Of a stretch of DNA of 64,000 nt, positions 1 through 10,644 are shown piece by piece. Every line of letters starts with the position of its first letter. Within the stretch, counting starts at the first letter, position 1. The position numbers and the translations under genes were made by a program. This DNA comes from Bolinopsis microptera (lineage: Eukaryota > Ctenophora > Tentaculata > Lobata > Bolinopsidae), in assembly GCF_026151205.1 (NCBI RefSeq), contig NC_087075.1, positions 4,562,359-4,626,358 of the forward strand. Reading direction: 5' to 3'. Under the pieces are notes generated by a model, which saw only the letters and a list, made by a program, of their open reading frames with translations, did no database searches and had not been told where the DNA came from.

Positions 1-489
1 ATAACTCTATAACTCCAACTCTAACCCTGACCTGAACTATAACTCTATAACTCCAACTCTAACCCTGACCTGAACTATAACTCTATAACTCCAACTCTAA
101 CCCTGACCCGAACTATAACTCTATAACTCCAACTCTAACCCTGACCTAAACTCTAACCCCAACTCTAACCCTGACCTGAACTATAACTCTATAACTCCAA
201 CTCTAACCCTGACCTGAACTATAACTCTATAACTCCAACTCTAACCCTGACCTGAACTATAACTCTATAACTCCAACTCTAACCCTGACCTGAACTATAA
301 CTATATAACTCCAACTCTAACCCTGACCTGAACTATAACTATATAACTCCAACTCTAACCCTGACCTGAACTATAACTCTATAACTCCAACTCTAACCCT
401 GACCTAAACTCTAACTCTATAACTCCAACTCTAACCCTGACCTAAACTCTAACCCCAACTCTAACCCTGACCTGAACTATAACCCCAAG
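1..489. repeat. 38-bp satellite array
   Basis: Tandem copies of a 38-bp unit that begins ATAACTCTATAACTCC and ends CCCTGACCTGAACT, mixed with 30-bp variants in which the ATAACTCTATA part is replaced by AAACTCTAACCCC. Short blocks of the same unit return at about 774-855 and 1430-1512 inside the next array, so the two satellites are interspersed. There is no coding content. The CTAACCCT core resembles telomeric DNA, but no run of TTAGGG or CCCTAA is present. Confidence 0.9.
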
Positions 490-1709
490 GCAGGGAGGCA
501 GGGAGGCAGGGAGGCAGGGAGGTAGGGAGGCAGGGAGGCAGGGAGGCAGGGAGGCAGGGAGGCAGGGAGGCAGGGAGGCAGGGAGGCAGGGAGGCAGGGA
601 GGCAGGGAGGCAGGGGGCAGGGAGGCAGGGAGGCAGGGAGGCAGGGAGGCAGGGAGGCAAGGAGGCAAGGAATCAGGGGCAGGGAGGCAGGGAGGCAGGG
701 AAGCAGGGAGGCGGGGAGGCAGGGAAGCAGGGGGGCAGGGAGGCAGGGAGGCAGGGAGGCAGGGAGGCAGGACTATAACTCTATAACTCCAACTCTAACC
801 CTGACCTGAACTCTAACCCCAACTCTAACCCTGACCTGAACTATAACCCCAAGGCAGGGAGGCAGGGAGGCAGGGAGGCAGGGAGGCAGGGAGGCAGGGA
901 GGCAGGGAGGCAGGGAGGCAGGGAGGCAGGGAGGCAGGGAGGCAGGGAAGCAGGGAGGCAGGGAGGCAGGGAGGCAGGGAGGCAGGGAAGCTGGGAGGCA
1001 GGAAGGCAGGGAGGCAGGGAGGCAGGGAGGCAGGGAGGCAGGGAGGCAGGGAGGCAGGGAAGCAGGGAGGCAGGGAGGCTGGGAGGCTGGGAGGCAGGGA
1101 GGCAGGGAAGCAGGGAGGCAGGGAGGCAGGGAGGCAGGGAGGCAGGGGGCAGGGAGGCAGAGAGGCAGGGAGGCAGGGATGCAGGGAAGCAGGGGGCAGG
1201 GAGGCAGGGAGGCAGGGAGGCAGGGAGGCAGGGAGGCAGGGAGGCAGGGAGGCAGGGAGGCAGGGAGGCAGGGAGGCAGGGAGGCAGGGAGGCAGGGAGG
1301 CAGGGAGGCAGAGAAGCAGGGGGCAGGGAGGCAGGGAGGCAGGGAGGCAGGGAGGCAGGGAGGCAGGGAAGCAGGGAGGCAGGGAGGCAGGGAAGCAGGG
1401 GGCAGGGAGGCAGGGAGGCAGGGAGGCAGGACTATAACTCTATAACTCCAACTCTAACCCTGACCTGAACTCTAACCCCAACTCTAACCCTGACCTGAAC
1501 TATAACCCCAAGGCAGGGAGGCAGGGAGGCAGGGAGGCAGGGAGGCAGGGAGGTAGGGAGGCAGGGGGGCAGGGAGGCAGGGAAGCAGTGAGGCAGGGAG
1601 GCAGGGAGGCAGGGAGGCAGGGAGGCAGGGAGGCAGGGAGGCAGGGAGGCAGGGAGGCAGGGAGGCAGGGAGGCAGGGAGGCAGGGAGGCTGGGAGGCAG
1701 GGAGGCAGG
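490..1709. repeat. 8-bp GGCAGGGA satellite array
   Basis: Three blocks (about 490-773, 856-1429 and 1513-1709) of an 8-bp GGCAGGGA unit with scattered single-base variants (GGGGCA, GGAAGCA, GGCTGGGA). They are separated by short blocks of the 38-bp satellite. The apparent ORFs (PPCLPASL on the minus strand, GGREAGRQ on the plus strand) follow from the period and are not genes. The array resumes at 4240 after the LTR element, so the element landed inside it. Confidence 0.93.
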
Positions 1710-2252
1710 TGTTATACACTCGTTTTAGCAGTTTTAGTACTAGACATTAAACTGTATTTTACCGTAGTATTTTAGGGCATTTATTAGTGTACGACATTTA
1801 GTACAGCAGGGTAGTGCAGAGAGTTCAGTTTAACAACTCTGTTTTGGCTATAGGAGGATAGTTAAAGATATTGTTAAGAGCAGAGAGTTTTAGGGAAACA
1901 GAAAGTTTATTTTAACATCTCTGTTTTGATTATCAGAGGGTGCATTTTAACACCTCTGTTTTGGTTACAAGGAGGATAGTTTGGGATTTGTTTAGGAATT
2001 GCTAAACGAGTGGGAGATTGTTTATACTATCTAAGGATATTTAAGAGTGGGCCTGTTGGATGGCAGGACACTTTTTGGTTTGGATACAGCAGACGTTTAC
2101 AGTTAATGTTTACTAGGCTATTCGAATTATTGACATGGTATTTGAGGAACTCTGAGATATTGTAATTACAATTCTTAACGGTTTATTCAAATTGAAGTAT
2201 TTTCCCTTGTCACCTTGCAGAACAAAATATAAAGGAAAAGAGCCTTTTATCA
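1710..2252 (+). repeat. 5' LTR
   Basis: 543 bp, TG...CA termini. Identical to the right LTR at nearly every position I compared. It lacks the 7-bp AGTTTTA-type insertion found at about 3931 in the right copy. Confidence 0.93.
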
Positions 2253-2305
2253 ACTGGAGCCTGATTAATCAATCGGTTAATACCCTCGAAGTGAATTGAG
2301 CATAG

Positions 2306-2467
2306 ATGACTAGTGGCAGTGACAAGGAAGAAAAGGCTGCAGCAGCGGCTGAAGCAAAAGAGGAGTTGGAGAAAATCAAAGCTGAACGAGAGAAAATCAA
2401 AGCTGAACGAGAGACAGGTGGGACAGGAGAAGAAGGTAACCAGCATCACGAAGATGAAACCTTATAA
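2306..2467 (+). CDS. Short gag-like N-terminal ORF
   Basis: An ATG at 2306 opens 53 codons ending TAA at 2465. The peptide is highly charged, with an alanine- and glutamate-rich stretch and a duplicated KIKAERE heptad likely to form a helix or coiled coil. Its place just after the primer-binding site suggests it is the start of the ancestral gag. It stops soon after, and an overlapping frame takes over, as expected if an internal deletion joined the gag start to the pol end. Function is inferred from position only. Confidence 0.45.
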   Translation: MTSGSDKEEKAAAAAEAKEELEKIKAEREKIKAERETGGTGEEGNQHHEDETL

Positions 2468-3098
2468 AGGGGGAGAGCCACTCACCAAGGTTCCTGGAGC
2501 GGCTGTGGGATTTCCCAACGGTTGTTCTGGGGAAAGTGAAGGCAACATGAGTGAAGTGATCCTAGTCACTGATAGTGATTCAGATGATTCAGATGATTAT
2601 CACATCATCACAAGGAGTCGGAAGAAGAAGAGGGATCAAGTAATTCCTTGTCCCTCATCTAAGATCACTAAAAGTGGAGGAGAAGCGTCAGCACCAGTGA
2701 ATCTCACCAGTTCTGGAAATGATGTACCACAGACTGAAGTTGGAAGCGGAGATCTGGCCATTGTGGTGGAAAAGGAGGAACGAGGATTGGATGACACGAT
2801 AGTAAACTCATCACTCAACGATGTACCGCGTCAGGAAGAAGATCCACAATTAAATCTAAGTGCAGACACCACCGAATCTTTTCACGATGCACTAGATTCA
2901 AGTCAATCTCAAAACATTGTCTCTAGTCCGGAAGTAGCGGCTGCATCTGCTGGACCAAGCAGAGAGGGAAATATGCACTTCGGAGAAATAGATAGTAGAG
3001 GACTTACTCTTGCTGAGATAGGTCGTGAGGAAGACGGCAGAAATCCGAGGAGAAAGTACGAACTCAGACCGAGAAGGAATAAACCGAAGTACGTTTAG
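2454..3098 (+). CDS. Residual ORF of the LTR element, pol tail-like
   Basis: 214 codons from the ATG at 2454; the frame is open from about 2313 without an ATG. The product is acidic and serine-rich (a DSDSDDSDDYH run near residue 40) and ends in a basic YELRPRRNKPKYV tail. Tails of this YxLRPR type are common at the C-terminus of LTR-retrotransposon Pol proteins. No protease, RT, RNase H or integrase motif is present. It is best read as the leftover C-terminal part of pol with a low-complexity linker, or as an accessory ORF. Whether it is translated is unknown. Confidence 0.5.
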   Translation: MKPYKGGEPLTKVPGAAVGFPNGCSGESEGNMSEVILVTDSDSDDSDDYHIITRSRKKKRDQVIPCPSSKITKSGGEASAPVNLTSSGNDVPQTEVGSGDLAIVVEKEERGLDDTIVNSSLNDVPRQEEDPQLNLSADTTESFHDALDSSQSQNIVSSPEVAAASAGPSREGNMHFGEIDSRGLTLAEIGREEDGRNPRRKYELRPRRNKPKYV

Positions 3099-3689
3099 TA
3101 CAGGTGAGATTCCTGAATAACTTTATTTAAGTAAGATAGCCTGAAAGGTTATTTACGTGATATATATATATATATATTAATTATTGTGCACAATGGTATT
3201 TTGTGGTAATCTTGTTTTGCTCTTATGAGTTAACTACAATTAAAAACAATGGTATTTTGTTTAAATATTCACAACAATATCACGGTATCCGGAATTTGAA
3301 CAGTATATCGTAAAGATAGACCTTGTTGTTGCCCTTTCCGTTTTAACAGTCATATTGTATTACTAGGATCCTGAGTGTTGATTCCTACCGTATTCGGGAG
3401 ATTGATCACCTCTTTTTTACATTCAGTTTGAATCATAACAACACTTTACTTACAGTAGTACTAATCTTGACATCATTAGAACATGGTTATTTTCAACTTG
3501 GTGATGACAATGATTTTGGGCAGCTTTGGTGCCAGTTTTAATAGCAAGAGAGACACATTTTTTTCTCTCAATTTTATGTGGGTTTTAAAAAAAACACTTT
3601 GTAGGTAGATTTGATATATATTAGAATTTGTAAAGTTATCCATTGCAATTGCAACGGGAGAACTTCCACAAAATTTTGTGGGGAGGATA
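3099..3689. other. Non-coding 3' internal region of the LTR element
   Basis: AT-rich, contains a (TA)n run at 3160-3177 and no ORF. It ends in the purine tract GGGGAGGATA immediately before the right LTR. Confidence 0.7.
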
Positions 3690-4239
3690 TGTTATACACT
3701 CGTTTTAGCAGTTTTAGTACTAGACATTAAACTGTATTTTACCGTAGTATTTTAGGGCATTTATTAGTGTACGACATTTAGTACAGCAGGGTAGTGCAGA
3801 GAGTTCAGTTTAACAACTCTGTTTTGGCTATAGGAGGATAGTTAAAGATATTGTTAAGAGCAGAGAGTTTTAGGGAAACAGAAAGTTTATTTTAACATCT
3901 CTGTTTTGATTATCAGAGGGTGCATTTTAAGTTTTAACACCTCTGTTTTGGTTACAAGGAGGATAGTTTGGGATTTGTTTAGGAATTGCTAAACGAGTGG
4001 GAGATTGTTTATACTATCTAAGGATATTTAAGAGTGGGCCTGTTGGATGGCAGGACACTTTTTGGTTTGGATACAGCAGACGTTTACAGTTAATGTTTAC
4101 TAGGCTATTCGAATTATTGACATGGTATTTGAGGAACTCTGAGATATTGTAATTACAATTCTTAACGGTTTATTCAAATTGAAGTATTTTCCCTTGTCAC
4201 CTTGCAGAACAAAATATAAAGGAAAAGAGCCTTTTATCA
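3690..4239 (+). repeat. 3' LTR
   Basis: 550 bp, same termini as the left LTR plus a 7-bp internal duplication near 3931. Followed by the CAGG target duplication and a 57-bp remainder of the 8-bp satellite (4240-4297). Confidence 0.93.
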
Positions 4240-4297
4240 CAGGGAGGCTGGGAGGCAGGGAGGCAGGGAGGCAGGGAGGCAGGGAGGCAGGGAAGCT

Positions 4298-6339
4298 GAA
4301 CAGAAACTCGGAGCCATCGCCTTGGGTTATTAGCACAACATCCATATTAGTGGTAGTTGATGTGTTGATGTGCATTTTCCTTGATGATGCAGCTAACAAA
4401 GATCAAAACACAGTGAAACTATTTGTGACTGCACTCACAAATATTTGCAGTGTAAAAGAGCTACAAAAGGTATCTAGATATTATTTAGATATCATCATAA
4501 CAGCCTTAAACTATTCTACTCTAGAACAATCAGGACAGCTTATACGACCCACTCGTCCTGGAAGTATGAAGCAAATTGTATAGACTACAATGTTGCTGAT
4601 TACTTGGTTGCTAAACGAAATTAGTGCTTTTCATTCTTATTCTGTGAGATTTGACTCATCCACATAGTATTTCGTTTGTTAGACTCTGAATCAGTATATT
4701 GACAATTAACACTTTATTCGGTTACAAAAGCTGGGTCAGTAGATTGCAGTAATTTTGTAAATACCTTTAAAGCTTTAAGTTACAAAATATTCCGAAATAT
4801 TTGGAAAATGAAGTTACACTTGCATCTGATAAAGATAACACTATAAAATACAATGTACAACCTTTAGTTACCGTGTGGGAGCGATTTATGCTGCTAAAAA
4901 ACACTCAGCCCATTATTTAATTACAATTATATTGTGAAAGACTGGTTACTCCCCACAAATAGAAGAGTAGACAGTTCCTTCTCCCTTATTAATAAGATAT
5001 ATAATATAACAATATATATAATAGATTCACGACAGCCCGCGCATAATGTGTTCTATATATTCAAATCAGGGATAATTTAGCCTTAGGAGATCAACTCACA
5101 TTTCCGCCTTTCAGAACTGAAGTACCAGAAAACACGTACATTAAGCCCCCCTGGCCCCCTCCCTCTCCAATTAGTCCCACAAACAATAGAGTAGACAGTT
5201 CTTCTCCCTAATGATGAAGCGCCTCTTAATGGGTAACGGTTTCACTTCGACAAGCTAAAAGCTCATCGCGCACTTAGCTTCTTGATGTAAAAGGGAAACA
5301 CTAATTTGTTTGAAATTTGCTGTTATGGAGGATCAATTTGCTTCTCTCTTTCTCTCTTTGTCATGTAGAAAGAGAAAGCGAGCTGTGTGTAAGATCCTCA
5401 TAGGAACAGTTGCTAAGTGACGTAAAACAGTGCCGTTAGTTATATAAGAATTCACACATTACATCACTTTAACATGCCACTTTAAATTACGACGTAAAAT
5501 AACAAAGACGAAACCATTCTATGTAGAAAGAGAAAGCGATCTGGCCCAGGTCGCAGCCGCAATATTGTGACAGTGAAGAGACCATTTCATTGAGCATTCC
5601 TTCATTATCATTGTAATAACAATAACTAGTCTTTCAGTGAGAAATACCGCTCATGTTATAGGACCACCTAGCTTGTAGATAAACTTTATTTTAGTCAAAA
5701 GAGCCGCGTGCAATTAAGGTTACGATTTCTCCGGAACCTCTGAAAGTTAGCCTATATAAGCCTCAATTTATTACTTAACTTCTAATGATCCTCCAAGGAT
5801 CATTAGAAGTATAGGAAACCGACGGTGTCTGTAATCTTCCACTATCTCACTATACTCCCGAAATTTCACCGCCGTGGCCGATATAAGAATAATTTATAGT
5901 AGTGACAGAGCTTGCTTATTTTTAGTCATAATTGTAGGGGTCCAAAATCATGTTTAAAGCAATTGATCATGATCCAATTTGGTAGACGGAGGTTTTTTTT
6001 CGAAAAACGACCGACTTTCGTACCATTTAAACATGTTTCATAAGGTATCTACATTCTACATGCTATTTTTAACTTTTAGTATAATTACTCGGTGGTACTG
6101 GTATCCGGCCGAAACATCTTAATTCGGCGGAATTCCGCTGAATCTGCGTTGGAACTGTGAACTCTTTTGTTATTTGACTCATTGGACGCAAGTTGGAACA
6201 ATTATAGGATTAATTAACTCAATAAATATTTATTGAGTTTGTAGCGTATATATGACGCTTTGCCCTTGTCAGAGGGTCTATCATTATGAGTTTAGATTGA
6301 AATTGGCTAATCTCCTCTGAATTGAATACAAATAACACA
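4298..6339. other. No recognisable gene; one unassigned open frame
   Basis: Right after the satellite remainder a frame stays open to 4583 (about 95 codons, including a hydrophobic ISTTSILVVVDVLM stretch). I do not recognise it, and it could be chance or a lost exon. The rest is AT-rich without coding signal. It contains a short perfect palindrome around AATGATCC/GGATCATT at about 5783-5808 and two AGAAAGAGAAAGCGA motifs (about 5368 and 5525). Confidence 0.4.
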
Positions 6340-7150
6340 CAATAAATATTTGTCCTTCTCCACATTCCACCTGCGGAGCTACAGAAACACACAAACAGCA
6401 CAATGATCTCAATCCAAACAATTAGACTTATCATCGGAATGTACCGCAGACTAAATCGTTATAGTGGAATTATTGAAATATGAAGTGGAATTATTGAAAT
6501 ATGAAGATATCATAGCCCCAGTCAGCAAGGACTCACGTGTGGGCCTCCTGCTACATCAGGATGGATTATCGCATACCGTTCATTACTCATACAGAGATGA
6601 GTAGGTCGCTTTGCCAAGAGAAAGAGAAAGAGAACCTGATGATCCTGATCATTGTGAGCTTTGCCAAGAGAAAAAGAAAGTGAAACTCTACATTATGAGC
6701 TACAACTGAGCTCAGCTGATCGTTATCGAGTTATGAATGTTTGTCCTCCTCCGCATTCCACCTGCGGAGCAAGAGAAACACACAAACAGCACAATGATCT
6801 CAATCCAAACAATTAGACTTATCATCGGAATGCACCGCAGACTAATTCAAATGCAGCGGAATTGTTGAAATATGAAAATATCATAGCCCCACTCACCCAG
6901 TCAGCAAGGACTCACGTGTGGGCCTCCTGCTACATCAGGATGGATTATCACATACCGTTCATTACTCATACAGAGATGAGTAGTTCGCTTTGCCAAGAGA
7001 AAGAGAAAGAGAACCTCCTCATTGTGAGCTTTGCCAAGAGAAAGAGAAAGAGAACCTCCTCATTGTGAGCTTTGCCAAGAGAAAAAGAAAGTGAAACTCT
7101 ACATTGCATTATGAGCTACAACTGAGCTCAGCTGATCATTATCGAGTTAT
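6340..7150. repeat. Diverged tandem duplication, ~385 bp unit
   Basis: Two adjacent copies share long blocks. The block with ACAAACAGCACAATG at 6391 returns at 6782, and the block with ACTCACGTGTGGGCC at 6531 returns at 6910. A third stub (ATCGAGTTATGAATG) begins near 7141. Inside the second copy a GCTTTGCCAAGAGAAAG block is further repeated (about 6988-7085). No plausible protein is encoded. Confidence 0.85.
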
Positions 7151-8010
7151 GAATGTTCAAACAATTAGCGCTGAGAGGACAAGCATATTATATGCTGAAT
7201 AATATGATGATAAATTTTTATAATGACCTTAAAGCTTTTTCCTGTCTGCCATGCCGAGCTAGGGGACAATCCAAAGATTAAAAAACGTACATATTTGCAG
7301 ACGTCCGCCGTGGCTAAACCAGTCGGCGGCGGCGTGGGCCCGAAACCCACCGGCGCCGGTGGCGTACGCCGGCGTGAGATCGACCCTATAATAAAAAGAC
7401 AAAAATGTGGTCTATTATCGGACAAGCCGAGCAAGCCTGCAGCTTTGTGATCCGGACAAGGGTGTTGTTTTAAAAACAACACCCTTGTAAAAATTGGTAC
7501 GATATCATGCATTCGCAGATCAACTCATGTTTAAGGGGCAATCATGGCTATATTTACTATTTAGCACTCGTTTTCTTTGCTCATCGTTATAAATTCGTGA
7601 TTATAACAATTCCGATCCCCTGATCAATAAAGAAACCAATTTTCAGCTAAAAAAATTATTATGCTGTATTCAGGAGATTTAAAAGTGTATAGCGTATTTG
7701 ACCAAAACCCATACTAATTTGAATAACCGTCCGCAAATTCAAAATGAAACCCCCCCCCCCCCCCCCTCCCCGGGACAATACTAACTGTGTACAGAGTAGC
7801 TGCCCCCCCCCCCCCCCCCCCCTCAACACACAACGCTAATTTGTTCGCGTTCTAGACATATCAACGACTTGGAAATATGTGCACACTGCACGATGAGCTC
7901 CTCACTATACGTAATTAGGGAGTTGTCTCTCTACACAGTCAAAGAGAAACCGATCTACACAGCATTATAGGTGCCGCAAGGTTGCACTAATGACACAGCA
8001 CGCGCCGTGT
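7151..8010. other. GC-rich segment, hairpin and homopolymer tracts
   Basis: 7300-7380 is a GC- and CpG-rich patch built from GCCG/GGCGGC motifs in AT-rich surroundings. 7456-7488 is a near-perfect 16-bp-arm inverted repeat (ACAAGGGTGTTG...CAACACCCTTGT). Two poly-C runs (about 7751-7766 and 7803-7822) follow. No convincing ORF; the 115-codon minus-strand frame at 7165-7512 looks like chance. Confidence 0.6.
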
Positions 8011-8060
8011 CACGTGCCGTGTCACGTGACACATCTTGATGTAGCGGGCACTGTCACGTG
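8011..8060. promoter_or_regulatory. Three CACGTG E-boxes upstream of the small secreted gene
   Basis: CACGTG occurs at 8011, 8023 and 8055, the middle copy within the longer palindrome GTCACGTGAC. CACGTG is the core site for bHLH and bHLH-ZIP factors. The cluster lies about 440 bp upstream of the ATG at 8496, which makes it a candidate enhancer or promoter element. The same hexamer is common in transposons of this window, so function is unproven. Confidence 0.4.
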
Positions 8061-8495
8061 CCGTAATTATAGCATGTGATTGATCGTTCGCTTTCGATAT
8101 TGCTGCAGCCGCGTGAGAGAGCGGTAGTGATTTAAAGCTGCTCCAACGGTCACAGAACAGTGTGTTCCTCAGTTGCGGGTTTGGTGACCATTCTTTTCCT
8201 CAAGAAATTATAAGTCTCCGATCAGTCGATCAAGCATTTTGATTCCACTCAAGATTTCTCGTGATCATTCCACGGATTGATGATCAGTTCCGTAATCGAT
8301 ATCGTATTTAATGGCGTCGGTTTTTTTTTTCAATGTTGCATTGTCGCTCCCTAGCTTATTTTATAAACCAAATCTGATACTCAATCGTGATATTTTTAAT
8401 TACTGGAATTCCAAGTTCTAACTTTGCCTGGAGCTCAATATTCCACGCGTGATAACTGTTTAATTAACACTAATACAATTATCAAGATAATCAAA

Positions 8496-8992
8496 ATGAA
8501 ATTCTTCCTCCTCGCTATCCTCATGGGCCTGATGGTTGTTGGGATCCGTAAGTTAACTAAACTATAATTCAATATGTTGATAATAATATACTTCTACTGG
8601 CATTTTCTAATTGATATATTGATTGCGAATGTTTTGTACAGAGGAGGTATTAGACGCTATTACTGAAGACCAGAATAAATCAATTTGGATAACTGCAATA
8701 CAAATAATTACCATGAACCTAATTGATTTCAGGCTCTCAGGCTGAAGGTGACGCTGTTGAAGGTGACGCTGTTGAAGGTGACGCTGCTGAAGGTGACGCT
8801 GCTGAAGGTGACGCTGCTGAAGGTGACGCTGCTGAAGGTGACGCTGCTGAAGGTGACGCTGCTGAAGGTGACGCTGCTGAAGGTGATGATGCTGCTGAAG
8901 GTGATGATGCTGCTGAAGGTGAAGATGACAGTAGTGCACTTAGCATGTCCATCGCCGCAGTTCCTCTTCTCATGGCCGTCCTTCGTTTATAA
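8496..8992 (+). CDS. Small secreted, probably GPI-anchored acidic repeat protein
   Basis: Two exons, 8496-8547 and 8733-8992, joined by a canonical intron (GTAAGT donor at 8548, TTTCAG acceptor ending 8732) in phase 1. The 103-residue product starts with a clear signal peptide (MKFFLLAILMGLMVVG). It continues as twelve units of a 5-residue A(A/V)EGD repeat with DAAEGD variants, then ends DDSSALSMSIAAVPLLMAVLRL. A small-residue site followed by a hydrophobic tail with no charged anchor is the layout of a GPI-attachment signal. The mature part is nearly all Ala, Glu, Gly and Asp, so strongly acidic. It could bind cations or form a surface coat; this is inference. No homologous family recognised. 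A further intron in the 3' UTR (GT at 8994, AG at 9112) and AATAAA at 9325 are plausible. CACGTG boxes lie upstream. Confidence 0.75.
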
Positions 8993-9345
8993 GGTATGTT
9001 ATTGACCGATTCCATTGACCATTTTTCTTTTAGCCTTGAAGGTTAGAAATTATGTAATCAATATATTTACTTAATTAAAATTGACAAAGTAGCCAATTCC
9101 TATGTCTTTCAGAATCTCAACTCGATCGAAATCACGGAAAACATGCGACTCTGACTGAGCAAAGAATCTTTAAAACCTTGGAGTTATTTTTTCAAGAAGG
9201 AACTCCTTTATATTTTAATGAGGCTTATTGTAACATCATTTCGAATGCCGTGATTGAAATAAGAAACTGAATTAAACGAAACGTTTTCTTTATTTTTAGA
9301 ATTTTGAATCATTGTCAGTTATGTAATAAACCGTTAGCATAGAAA
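8993..9345 (+). other. Probable 3' UTR of the small secreted gene
   Basis: TAA is followed at once by a good donor (AAG|GTATGT at 8994), and an acceptor TCTTTCAG ends at 9112. The sequence then runs AT-rich to AATAAA at 9325-9330, with a second AATAAA near 9446. The spliced UTR is inferred. Confidence 0.45.
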
Positions 9346-9648
9346 GTTTATCTTATATTTTGTTTTTAGATTTACACTTTCTTATAAAAATTCGTAGCTC
9401 TTTATGACTCAGATATTTTCATCGGAAAAATAATAATTGTCCACAAATAAAGTAGTTTTAGTTGAAAAGAAAATTAAAATTAAAAAATGCTTGATCATTT
9501 GCTGTAAAGCATACTTATGGAAATTTGCTAAAACTAAAAGCAGCACCCACTCGGTAAAATATTGTATCACGCCGTGAACCCCACGGTCGTTTCACTAGGT
9601 GGTCCCCTTTATCGTCCTGACGATACTGCTGCTCACTGCTGCCAACAT

Positions 9649-9968
9649 GGTTGGATATGCTTTAAATTTTTCGGACACTTTCCTTGTAAGTCTATGAGTT
9701 TGTAGCGCGATGCACTACTTAACTGGGTCGCGCGCGCATCCAATAATGCTTCTCATAACCACAGATCGGTGAGATGCGAAGGATTGACATCGTGAATCAA
9801 TTTATGAGTAAGCTAACAAATTTTTGTTAAAATTGGATCAATGGAAGGTTACTCAATACGCATTTGTTTCAAGAATTTTGTGCTGGCCGAAATTAGCGGC
9901 AGCGCTAAAAAACCATCCTACATACAGTCGCCGTCGGCACGCGCGGCTCACTGTCGATGGCGCACTAC
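9649..9968. repeat. Dispersed repeat, copy A
   Basis: Shares GGTTGGATATGCTTTAAA and the block GTGCTGGCCGAAATTAGC ... GCGCGGCTCACTGTCG with 11211-11426, with insertions and deletions between copies. Upstream (about 9564-9626) is a GTATCACGCCGTGA...GACGATAC segment that recurs near 10702-10736. No ORF. Class unknown. Confidence 0.75.
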
Positions 9969-10285
9969 TATATACCTACTTATAAAAAAAAGTAGGTATA
10001 GACCCCATGGAAACTACTATAAGACGTATTTTTAGATCAGTAATGTAAAAATCGCTAAAAACACTGCTAGTTTGTTGTTGGCAAAATTAAGCCAAAAACT
10101 ATGTCACATGTTTTTGAAAAATATAGATACCTTTGAGCAAGTTATTTTGTTACCTGGGACCCTAGTCACTAGTATTATTATATGCTAAGGGTGGTTTTAA
10201 GGGTATGTTCATAATTTAAACATATTCAGCCGAATAGAGATTCGGCGGAATGACAGGCTGAGTGCCGCCCAGTAAGTAGTTTAAC

Positions 10286-10644
10286 GGCCAGGTAGCGCGC
10301 GCAGTTGGTTAGAACGCCTGTCTTACAATCGTTAGGTTGCGAGTTCGAAACCCACTGACTGCCTGGTCGTGGGGTGAGCGTCGTCGACGTTCAGCTAAGG
10401 ATCATGAGTGGTCTATGCAGCCCCCCGGTCTACTCAGCCGAATACTCGAGAAATCGGGTGAGAGGGTTAAACGAGGAGCTGCACATTGCAGCAAAGTCTC
10501 GGACGAAGAAAGTATGGTACACACTACCTTAACCGTCACTGGCCAAAAAGATCCTTCGGCTTCCTGTAATTGGCTGGTTGCACTTGTGTAACATTGTGGC
10601 TGTTGGAATACACCGAAGTAAAATAAGTGTCTAGATAAAAAAAG
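10286..10644 (+). mobile_element. tRNA-derived SINE, copy 1
   Basis: The head (10286 to about 10370) looks like a tRNA. It has an A-box-like AGCGCGCGCAGTTGGTTAG (about 10294-10312) and a B-box GAGTTCGAAACCC (10341-10353). A ~270 bp body unrelated to tRNA follows, ending in a short A-rich tail (TCTAGATAAAAAAAG). A full second copy lies in reverse orientation at 26443-26804. Two dispersed copies with Pol III promoter boxes and an A tail are the signature of a SINE. The partner LINE is not identified; neither LINE in this window obviously shares its 3' end. Confidence 0.88.

Larger units (their letters stand above)
1710..4239 (+). mobile_element. Non-autonomous LTR retrotransposon
   Basis: Complete element with two near-identical LTRs (1710-2252 and 3690-4239), each starting TGTTATACAC and ending CTTTTATCA. 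It is flanked by the 4-bp direct repeat CAGG (1706-1709 and 4240-4243). A candidate primer-binding site beginning TGG lies at 2255, two bases after the left LTR. A purine tract GGGGAGGATA (3680-3689) abuts the right LTR. The internal region is only about 1.44 kb and lacks protease, RT and integrase, so this is a deletion derivative that would need enzymes from a relative. LTR similarity implies recent insertion. The class (Gypsy or BEL) cannot be decided without pol; a 4-bp duplication is compatible with either. Confidence 0.93.

Noticed and set aside
1-489. Chromosome-end telomere
   Set aside because: CTAACCCT occurs only once per 38-bp unit; there is no uninterrupted telomeric hexamer run.
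442-1719. Proline/cysteine- or glycine/arginine-rich ORFs in the first 1.7 kb
   Set aside because: They are readings of the 8-bp GGCAGGGA array on either strand.
7165-7512. 115-codon minus-strand ORF over the GC-rich patch
   Set aside because: Its length is explained by local GC richness and it has no recognisable domain.
10286-10370. Functional tRNA gene
   Set aside because: The A and B boxes are good, but the cloverleaf stems do not close properly, a SINE body follows, and a second copy exists.
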